Positions 1 through 5,212 of a stretch of DNA of 5,212 nucleotides are shown here, one piece after another (within the stretch, counting starts at the first letter, position 1; every line of letters starts with the position of its first letter). This DNA is from Anaerolineaceae bacterium UBA5224. Lineage in GTDB: Bacteria > Chloroflexota > Anaerolineae > Anaerolineales > Anaerolineaceae. The notes beneath the pieces were generated by a model. The model did no database searches, was not told the DNA's origin, and was given only the letters and a program-made list of their open reading frames with translations. The stretch covers positions 18,679 to 23,890 of the forward strand of contig DHUW01000099.1 of NCBI GenBank assembly GCA_002409365.1, in the 5' to 3' direction. The translations under genes were made by a program, and so were the position numbers.

Positions 1-26
1 TGAACAAAATTAAAGGAAAAGCCTGA
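1..26. other. Left-edge non-coding remnant downstream of permease 2
   Basis: Only 26 bases lie beyond the permease 2 stop. No terminator hairpin, Shine-Dalgarno or start codon for a further minus-strand gene is visible. One plus-strand frame reads NKIKGKA and then TGA at 24-26, which could be the tail of a convergent gene, but seven codons are too few to call one. Confidence 0.3.
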
Positions 27-1526
27 TCAAGTATTCACAACCTCAGAAATTTCCGGCGGTTTTGAACTGATTAGGTCAGAGCCTTCCGTTGGAGGTCGAA
101 CCTCTTTCTTGAAGACTTTCCAGGCATGCATTGCCAGCGACAGTGCGATAACACCATACGACACGAACACCCGGAAATATTCACCGATCTGGGCGTTATT
201 GAACAACTCTTTGCCGGCTTGCGGTGCGACGATGAACAGCGTATGGAACAGGATCACACCGATGATAGCCTGCTTGTTTGTGGCTTTCTGGACCGATGCC
301 CCGCCTACCAACAACGCGGCGATCGCGAACTGGGCGATCTGGGTGTGGGCACCATAAGTCGAAAATGTGCCGATGTTTTGCAGGAAAATGATCTGTCCCC
401 AGCATGCCAACATGGTTGAAATGATCATTGCCAACACGCGGGTCTGGTCCGAATTGATACCGGAAGCATTTGCCACGCTCATGCTTTGCCCAACCGTGCG
501 CATGTTTTGCCCTAAGCGAGTGGAAAGAATCTTTTGATTGAACCATGCTAATCCAGCGATCAAAAGGAAGGGTAAAACCGGCAGTTTGACGAATAACATC
601 ACTTCTTCTATGGCGGGGATGAAAGTCAGCCCATAAAGCACCCCGTACAAAACCAGTAAAAGGACAGGTTTCTTAATCCCGGCAGCTGGTTGTTTATCGA
701 TGATCGATTTGATTATCTTAGCAATCTGGATGATCGCCAGAACAATCAAAACGCCCGTGAAAGCATCCAGCAAAACCAGACGGTCGGTTGAAAGGAACCG
801 TTCGACTACCGGAATGTACGAGATCCCGAAGGCAAGTGCGCTGACCCCAAAAAGGGTCAAATCGTTTCTCTTGAGTTGGTATTTTTTTACCAGGTGAAGG
901 ATCGCTTTGATTACCGTGATCGCCAAAACTGCATAGAACAACACCGTTACGATGTCGACCATCCGTACAGAATCGATGGCGTACTTAAGGTTGCCCGTCA
1001 GATCAATCGTATTCTTTACCCCGACTCCACCTGAAATGATCAGTTTGGGATTGTTTACCGGGATGATGCCGCCGATAACCACCAGGAACAAAAGCTGATA
1101 GAGACCGTCAGCGAAATATCCCAAGATCAACCCAGCGATCATCTCCGCGCCTTTCATGCGGTTGAACAACTTACCCACCAGGTAACCAAACCAGACCGCC
1201 AGCGGTGTGGCGATCAGGACGGTCAGCAGAATCCCGCCAAAACCTTCAAAACCCCAATAGACCACCCAGAAAACAGCGATCTGAGCTGCGACTGCACCAA
1301 TGACAATGCCAAAGTTCAAGCCCAAGCCAGCAATGACCGGGATTATCAAGGCCAACACTGTAAAGGTATTTCGCGTGATGCGTGTCATGACGCCATCCAC
1401 GATGAAGGTCATCGGACTGCCTGAAAGTACAATGGCAACCAAACAAATGATCGCAAAACCGATCATCACTTTATTATCGAAGACGAATGAACCAACCTTA
1501 TTCAGAACATTCGATTTTTGCTTCAT
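27..1526 (-). CDS. ABC importer permease (BPD_transp_2-like), long form with duplicated membrane insertion
   Basis: This is an integral-membrane subunit of the importer and should form half of the translocation channel with the neighbouring permease. The 499-residue product is mostly hydrophobic, with about 14 possible membrane segments by eye. Family-type landmarks are GLNFGI (68-73), NRMKGAEM (122-129), GQSMSVANASGI (346-357) and LLVGGASV (405-412). All four have counterparts in the adjacent permease, so the two are paralogues. Between the outer-loop motif at 167-178 and the SGI motif it carries about 105 more residues than the paralogue. That insertion contains two similar helix-hairpin units 65 residues apart. 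A hydrophilic tail of about 28 residues ends the protein. The ATG overlaps the upstream stop (ATGA), with AAAGGAG seven bases upstream, so translation is probably coupled. It ends with TGA. The permease role is secure; the substrate is unknown. Confidence 0.93.
   Translation of the reverse strand: MKQKSNVLNKVGSFVFDNKVMIGFAIICLVAIVLSGSPMTFIVDGVMTRITRNTFTVLALIIPVIAGLGLNFGIVIGAVAAQIAVFWVVYWGFEGFGGILLTVLIATPLAVWFGYLVGKLFNRMKGAEMIAGLILGYFADGLYQLLFLVVIGGIIPVNNPKLIISGGVGVKNTIDLTGNLKYAIDSVRMVDIVTVLFYAVLAITVIKAILHLVKKYQLKRNDLTLFGVSALAFGISYIPVVERFLSTDRLVLLDAFTGVLIVLAIIQIAKIIKSIIDKQPAAGIKKPVLLLVLYGVLYGLTFIPAIEEVMLFVKLPVLPFLLIAGLAWFNQKILSTRLGQNMRTVGQSMSVANASGINSDQTRVLAMIISTMLACWGQIIFLQNIGTFSTYGAHTQIAQFAIAALLVGGASVQKATNKQAIIGVILFHTLFIVAPQAGKELFNNAQIGEYFRVFVSYGVIALSLAMHAWKVFKKEVRPPTEGSDLISSKPPEISEVVNT
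600..854 (-). repeat. Degenerate protein-level duplication inside permease 2
   Basis: Residues 225-244 and 290-309 of the 499-residue permease align without gaps at an offset of 65. ALAFGISYIPVVERF matches GVLYGLTFIPAIEEV, giving G-[IL]-[ST]-[YF]-I-P-[VA]-[VI]-E. Each copy follows a basic patch (LKR / IKK) and is followed by a second hydrophobic stretch ending in a lysine-containing segment. This suggests two copies of a helix-hairpin unit spanning about residues 218-280 and 284-345. The DNA copies are diverged, so the duplication would be old. Confidence 0.6.
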
Positions 1527-2638
1527 TGGTTTTCTCCTTTCGTCTTGGATAACGCGTAGAGAATAATGCCATTCGAAATAATGATGCGCAATACCTCTGG
1601 CAGAGTGCCAATTTCGACCACCTCATTGATCACAGGTAAAGCCGTCACCAGGATTCCCTGGAAAAGTAACGTCCCGATCAACACATGAGAAATTTTGGCC
1701 CTCTTGACGGTAGCGCCGCCAATCAAAATCGAGGCGACACTGGCAAAACCCATCATCAACGGGGCGTTATATAGCTGTAAGAAGCCATAGGTCTGTGCGT
1801 ATAGGATAATTCCGACCGCGCCGAGAACCGTCGAAATTGCCGTTCCCTGGATGCGCTTTTTGTCAACATTGATCCCGCTCGAGGTGGTAAATAACTGATT
1901 CTCGCCCGCACCGCTCATGGCGATGCCGGATTTGCTTCTGAAAAAGAGCCAGACCAGGAAACATAAAAAGCCAAAAACCAGGACCAATCCGAGGGGAATG
2001 GTGAAATCACCAACACGAAAAGCCAGCCAGTGCAGCCATTCAGGTTGGGTAGTCTGAACCACATCCGGGTTGCTCAGCAATCCCCCGAAACTTCCCGAAA
2101 GGCTGGCAGTGTTACGCAAGCCTTGCCCTTGCAGAGGCCAGCTTAGCTCTCCGTTTTTGAAAGCAAGCGAGAGCCAGACTATGTTCATAAAGGCAATTGC
2201 CGAAAAACCTACGTAGGTCGAAACGGTCATTTCGGAGCCCTTGACGCGATTTAACAGCATGCCGTAAAGGGTGCCAACGATTGCCGCAAAGATGATTCCC
2301 AGAAGCAGCGCTAACCCCAGGGTCATCCAGGGTGAGCCAGCGCCATAAAGTCCGTTCCAGTCTCGTACGAAGGCAACTTCCATCGCCAGAACTGCGCCAA
2401 ACAAACCTGATGAGATGCCCAAAGAAATACCAAAATTAAGTCCGATACCGCTCTGGATACCAGGCACCATGGCAAGCACCAGTGTGCCATACATCAGCCA
2501 GCGTCTGACAACATCGCTAAACAAAGCCGAGGGCGAAAAGCCCAACAATATCGAAGCAACTATCAGCAAAACAAAAAACAAAGCAATGATTAACCTGGGT
2601 AATCCGATGTTGTCATAGAAAGTCTTTAGGGTTTTCAT
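1523..2638 (-). CDS. ABC importer permease (BPD_transp_2-like), standard length
   Basis: This is the second membrane subunit of the importer, expected to pair with the 499-residue permease and dock on the tandem ATPase. The 371-residue product has roughly 10 hydrophobic segments, with the first at about 14-33 and the last at about 348-363. Landmarks are GIGLNFGISLG (64-74), NRVKGSEM (130-137), GAGENQLFTTSSGI (243-256) and ILIGGATVKRA (304-314). The GEN..TTSSGI stretch is the cytoplasmic loop that in ribose/branched-chain-type permeases contacts the ATPase. A hydrophilic stretch at about 160-210 is probably an external loop and contains GQGLRNTASLSG (171-182), which is echoed in the paralogue. 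The ATG sits in an ATGA overlap with the ATPase stop and has a GGAGGAGGT Shine-Dalgarno just upstream, so coupled translation is likely. Length is close to that usual for this family. The substrate cannot be inferred. Confidence 0.94.
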   Translation of the reverse strand: MKTLKTFYDNIGLPRLIIALFFVLLIVASILLGFSPSALFSDVVRRWLMYGTLVLAMVPGIQSGIGLNFGISLGISSGLFGAVLAMEVAFVRDWNGLYGAGSPWMTLGLALLLGIIFAAIVGTLYGMLLNRVKGSEMTVSTYVGFSAIAFMNIVWLSLAFKNGELSWPLQGQGLRNTASLSGSFGGLLSNPDVVQTTQPEWLHWLAFRVGDFTIPLGLVLVFGFLCFLVWLFFRSKSGIAMSGAGENQLFTTSSGINVDKKRIQGTAISTVLGAVGIILYAQTYGFLQLYNAPLMMGFASVASILIGGATVKRAKISHVLIGTLLFQGILVTALPVINEVVEIGTLPEVLRIIISNGIILYALSKTKGENQ

Positions 2639-4233
2639 CGGACCTCCTCCCTGACACCAGCCATTGCTAAACCGTATGCCACATCCGAATCGTCCGGTCG
2701 CATAATATCAAAGACCTTACCTTCTGAAACGATTGCAATGCGGTCACACAAAGATCGCAACTCAACCAATTCGGAACTGATCATCACGATGGTTGTGCCC
2801 AACTCCCGGTTTATTTTCGTTAGGTGCTCCAAAACCAACTTCTTTGCACCGATATCAATACCACGCGTTGGCTCTGAAACAATCAGAATTTTCGGAACCA
2901 TTGTCAGTGCTCTTGCCAGGCATACTTTTTGTTGGTTCCCGCCCGAAAGGCTGCCAACCACCTGTGAAGGGCCTGTGCAGCGGATGTCAAGCAGTTTGAT
3001 CATTTCTTTGGTATGTTCATCGGCTGCTTTTTTATCCAAAATCTTTACTGGACCGATGCTTTTAAGAAATTCGTTGTTGATCTGCATAGCCGAGAAAGTG
3101 ATGTTGCGTTCAATTGACTCTCCCAGCAACAACCCCACACCGCGGCGATCCTCCGAAACAAAGGCAATGCCGTTACGCAGAGCCTCACCTAATTTGGATA
3201 AATCCAGTGTTTTTCCGAAGGAAATAACTTCGCCCTCAGTGTCATAAAGACCCATGATGCCATTGAGGATGCCGATCTTACCCTGACCGGCCAGTCCGCC
3301 AAAACCAAAAATTTCACCTGCGCGGACTTTGACGTTCATTCCCCTCACGCGCTCTCCGGGCATGTCAACGGAATAGTCCTTGAATTCGAGGGCGATCCTG
3401 TCGTCAAACAACTCCCGCTGACCCAGCAATTCATCCTCAACCAGCCTTTCGACCTTTCTGCCGATCATCAGTTCTGCCATGTTCGCCAACGAAGTTTCAC
3501 CAACTTCTTTCCTGGCGACAAATTCGCCATCCCGAAGAATGGTCATGCTGTCGGCAACAGCCATTACTTCTGTCAAGCGGTGGGTGATGAAGATGATCGC
3601 GATACCTTTATCGGCGATCAGGCGCATGATCTCAAGCAGACGGCCGGCTTCACTTTCGGTCAATACTGCGGTAGGCTCGTCGAAAACCAGAAGTTTGATA
3701 CCGGTCTTGTCAATTTCCCGGGCGATTTCGACAAATTGTTTGTAACCAATCGGCATACCTGCGACCTTGGCATACTCTTCGATATTCATCATGCCGATGC
3801 TGTCGAGAGATTTTCGGGAATCTTTGGACATTTGATTCCAGTCCATTTTGTCCAGCAACCTCCCAAAAATCTTGCTCAGTGCGTTACTCTCGCCAATTTC
3901 CCGACCTAATTTTATGTTTTCTGTAACAGAAAATTCCGGGATAAGCATAAATTCCTGGTGAACCATACCGATGCCGTGGTCCATGGCAGCGTGAGGGCTT
4001 TCAATTGTGACTGGTTCGCCATCCAGGTAGATTTGACCCTCAAAACCTCCCGTGTTAAAAATTACGGGCATTCCAAAAAGAATATTCATCAACGTGGATT
4101 TTCCCGCACCGTTTTCCCCGACCAGGGCGTGGATCTCACCTGGCTTTACATTGAGGTTTACGTTTTTGAGAACCCGGTTGCCGTAATATTCCTTTGTAAT
4201 ATTACTCATTGATAACAAGTATTGGTCGTCCAA
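2635..4233 (-). CDS. Tandem-domain ABC importer ATPase (RbsA/MglA/YufO class)
   Basis: This cytoplasmic subunit couples ATP hydrolysis to uptake; its 532 residues hold two fused nucleotide-binding domains. Domain 1 (about 5-260) has Walker A GENGAGKST (39-47), Q-loop Gln93, Walker B LLVFDEP (181-187, catalytic Glu186) and switch His218, but its signature is MPIGYKQ (160-166) rather than LSxGE/Q. Domain 2 (about 280-530) has a canonical signature LSGGNQQK (429-436), but Walker A is GLAGQGKI (313-320, Ile where Ser/Thr is usual), the Walker B aspartate is Ser453 (VSEPTRGID) and the switch His is replaced by Ser (about 486-487). Domain-2 degeneration, including the ISSEL switch, is known in RbsA-type proteins; loss of the domain-1 signature goes further. 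Domain 1 also has an extra segment, GMPVIFNTGGFEG, near 54-66. The start is TTG, supported by a strong Shine-Dalgarno; the in-frame ATG at 4209 lacks one. It overlaps permease 1 by four bases. Confidence 0.96.
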   Translation of the reverse strand: MDDQYLLSMSNITKEYYGNRVLKNVNLNVKPGEIHALVGENGAGKSTLMNILFGMPVIFNTGGFEGQIYLDGEPVTIESPHAAMDHGIGMVHQEFMLIPEFSVTENIKLGREIGESNALSKIFGRLLDKMDWNQMSKDSRKSLDSIGMMNIEEYAKVAGMPIGYKQFVEIAREIDKTGIKLLVFDEPTAVLTESEAGRLLEIMRLIADKGIAIIFITHRLTEVMAVADSMTILRDGEFVARKEVGETSLANMAELMIGRKVERLVEDELLGQRELFDDRIALEFKDYSVDMPGERVRGMNVKVRAGEIFGFGGLAGQGKIGILNGIMGLYDTEGEVISFGKTLDLSKLGEALRNGIAFVSEDRRGVGLLLGESIERNITFSAMQINNEFLKSIGPVKILDKKAADEHTKEMIKLLDIRCTGPSQVVGSLSGGNQQKVCLARALTMVPKILIVSEPTRGIDIGAKKLVLEHLTKINRELGTTIVMISSELVELRSLCDRIAIVSEGKVFDIMRPDDSDVAYGLAMAGVREEVR

Positions 4234-4239
4234 TACTGC

Positions 4240-4247
4240 ACCTCCTT
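4240..4247 (-). promoter_or_regulatory. Shine-Dalgarno site that fixes the ATPase TTG start
   Basis: AAGGAGGT on the minus strand lies six bases before TTG at 4233. The only nearby in-frame ATG (4209) is preceded by CAATACTTGTTATCA, which has no purine-rich site. This favours the TTG start and adds eight residues (MDDQYLLS) to the ATPase. Confidence 0.8.
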
Positions 4248-4267
4248 CTTACATTTCTTATAAGAAG
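4245..4267 (-). repeat. Small inverted repeat abutting the ATPase ribosome-binding site
   Basis: CTTCTTA and TAAGAAG form a perfect 7-bp inverted repeat with a nine-base spacer. A 12-bp palindrome, TTCTTATAAGAA, lies within the same stretch (4255-4266). In the minus-strand transcript the downstream arm covers the first bases of the AAGAAGGAGG Shine-Dalgarno region. The pairing is A/U-rich and weak, so it could only modestly affect ATPase translation, and it may be incidental. Confidence 0.4.
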
Positions 4268-4268
4268 A

Positions 4269-4294
4269 GCCGGCTTGCTTGGAAACAAGCCGGC
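4269..4294 (-). terminator. Intergenic stem-loop, likely attenuator or mRNA 3'-end stabiliser
   Basis: A perfect 9-bp inverted repeat (GCCGGCTTG, 8-base loop, CAAGCCGGC) begins about 33 bases after the binding-protein stop. An alternative inner pairing, GCTTG/CAAGC around a four-base loop, is also possible. On the minus strand the stem is followed by TCTTCTTATAAG, which is pyrimidine-rich but not a clean T-tract; the plus-strand side has no T-tract. A leaky terminator or a stem protecting the binding-protein message from 3' decay are both reasonable. Such stems are common between binding-protein genes and the rest of importer operons, where they raise binding-protein dosage. The stem is seen directly; its role is inferred. 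Confidence 0.65.
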
Positions 4295-4327
4295 ATTCTG
4301 TGGAGTTAATTAGTTGGCTAAAGGCAT

Positions 4328-5212
4328 CTACTTTGAGAAATCGTAGTAAGGAGCCAGGAGCATCAGGAAGTTAGGCAGATTGACGCCGTCTTCGTTGTAG
4401 TTAGTAACAGTCAGGTTGCCCAGACCGCGTGCAGCTGATGCTTCGTTCAAGGTTTCGATGAAGGCAGCCGTGTCTTTGGGATCGGTGACTTCACCTTCGG
4501 CGAATTTAATGGCGTAGCGCACACCGGCGTCGATCATGAGCATATTGATCGGCACACCCCAGGTGGACATACGGCCTTCCTGTCCTTTTTCCTTGAGTTT
4601 GATGGCGATCTGATCGAGCATGTACTGGACATCGCCCTCATGACCCTTGACGTCGATGTTCAAACCGGCGGGATAGCCATGATAGGGGCTGGGGCAGCAC
4701 TGCTGAGGATAGATGGCGCCATTTTCCCAAATGGTGCGGATGAGGGGTTCCTGCATGGCACAGTTGGTGGAGAAGAAAGCAGTGTCCTTGCCGTAAGTGG
4801 CGATCTGCCGTGGAACGTCCTCGGTAATAAACTGCTGGGCACCCGAGACACCGGCATCTCCGGTCGGGTCTGGAGCGTTCACTTCCACCAGCTCGATACC
4901 GAGTTCCGCACAGGTTTCCTTCATGATCTCAAGCCGTCGGGCAATGGTCGCATAGGACAAATGCCGTGGGAATGAGTAGTGAATGAGGGTTTTGGCACCC
5001 ATCTTGGCAGCCATCTCGGGGATGGTGCGACCCATGGAGATCTCATCCACCTGCATGACGATGTCAGCTTTTTCAGCGATGATGGGAGGATCTTCAGCGG
5101 GAACGCCAGCCACAAAGAGCATGTCAGGTCGGGTCTCGCGGACCTTCTCGATGGCTGCGGCTGCACCAGGGATGGCCTGGACAAAGACGATCGCCTTCAC
5201 TTCCGGGTCAGA
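4328..5212 (-). CDS. DUF3798-family ABC solute-binding protein, N-terminus outside window
   Basis: This is the ligand-binding component of the importer. The reading frame is open to the right edge: SDPE precedes the GTG at 5200, which encodes an internal valine of SDPEVKAIVFVQAIPG and not a start. About 294 residues are visible. The missing N-terminus, perhaps 100 residues from my memory of family length, should carry the signal, probably a lipoprotein one. I recognise DUF3798 from segments such as RETRPD, HYSFPRHLSY, DPTGDAGVSGAQQF, FFSTNCAMQEP and QQCCPSPYHGYP. The alternating beta-strand/helix pattern fits a type I periplasmic-binding fold. Cysteines lie in NCAMQEP (codon 4760-4762) and in an adjacent Cys-Cys pair (4694-4699), with one more in KETCAEL. 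It ends with TAG, 94 bases before the ATPase start and just before a strong hairpin. By eye the gene favours C/G-ending codons more than its neighbours, consistent with high expression. The ligand is unknown; the family call is from memory. Confidence 0.9.
   Translation of the reverse strand, partial: SDPEVKAIVFVQAIPGAAAAIEKVRETRPDMLFVAGVPAEDPPIIAEKADIVMQVDEISMGRTIPEMAAKMGAKTLIHYSFPRHLSYATIARRLEIMKETCAELGIELVEVNAPDPTGDAGVSGAQQFITEDVPRQIATYGKDTAFFSTNCAMQEPLIRTIWENGAIYPQQCCPSPYHGYPAGLNIDVKGHEGDVQYMLDQIAIKLKEKGQEGRMSTWGVPINMLMIDAGVRYAIKFAEGEVTDPKDTAAFIETLNEASAARGLGNLTVTNYNEDGVNLPNFLMLLAPYYDFSK

Noticed and set aside
1..26. C-terminal tail (NKIKGKA) of a convergent plus-strand gene ending at 24-26
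   Set aside because: Seven codons before a stop can arise by chance, and the window gives no more sequence to test it.
196..546. Minus-strand open frame of 116 codons inside permease 2 in another frame
   Set aside because: The permease 2 frame is uninterrupted and membrane-protein-like. The alternative product is His/Arg/Trp-rich, which is typical of an out-of-frame shadow.
2738..3247. Plus-strand open frame of 169 codons opposite the ATPase
   Set aside because: It lies wholly antisense to an intact ATPase gene with clear motifs. Its product is low-complexity Ser/Pro/Arg-rich, without a recognisable domain or good ribosome-binding site.
4255..4266. Palindrome TTCTTATAAGAA as a transcription-factor operator
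   Set aside because: It is a single A/T-rich copy with no visible promoter beside it, sitting between a hairpin and a ribosome-binding site, so an operator role is not supported.
4640..4975. Plus-strand 111-codon open frame opposite the binding-protein gene
   Set aside because: It is antisense to a conserved DUF3798 coding region, and no independent support for expression was seen.
5198..5200. GTG as the start of the binding-protein gene
   Set aside because: The frame continues open upstream to the window edge (SDPE). The first visible residues match the interior of a type I binding fold, and no signal peptide follows the GTG. The gene is partial, not a short 290-residue protein.

Overview
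This window holds most of one operon on the minus strand, encoding a complete ABC-type importer apart from the N-terminus of its binding protein. In transcription order (right to left) the genes are: a DUF3798-family solute-binding protein, cut by the right window edge (4328-5212); a tandem-domain ATPase of the RbsA/MglA/YufO class (2635-4233); a 371-residue permease (1523-2638); and a 499-residue permease (27-1526). Everything beyond about 30 bases at the left edge and a 94-base intergenic gap is coding.

The three downstream genes are tightly packed. ATPase/permease 1 and permease 1/permease 2 each overlap by four bases (ATGA), and each start has a strong purine-rich Shine-Dalgarno sequence. 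The ATPase starts at TTG, chosen by an AAGGAGGT site six bases upstream. The gap between binding protein and ATPase carries a perfect 9-bp GC-rich stem. It fits a 3'-end-stabilising or partly terminating hairpin that would let the binding protein outnumber the membrane complex. No promoter is visible and it probably lies upstream of the binding-protein gene, outside the window.

Together the products should form an uptake system: an extracytoplasmic, probably lipid-anchored, binding protein delivers ligand to a heterodimeric channel of two paralogous permeases, powered by one ATPase polypeptide with two nucleotide-binding domains. The substrate cannot be read from the sequence. The ATPase and permease class handles sugars and nucleosides, but DUF3798 proteins have, as far as I know, no assigned ligand.

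The less ordinary features are a roughly 105-residue membrane insertion in permease 2 that looks like a duplicated helix-hairpin unit, an outer-loop motif shared by both permeases, strong asymmetry between the two ATP sites, and a Cys / Cys-Cys motif pair in the binding protein. The organism is a bacterium of intermediate base composition with strong Shine-Dalgarno sites. An anaerobic Chloroflexota (Anaerolineae-like) or Bacillota lineage would fit from memory of where DUF3798 operons occur, but this is a low-confidence guess. There is no sign of mobile elements, RNA genes, CRISPR or gene decay.
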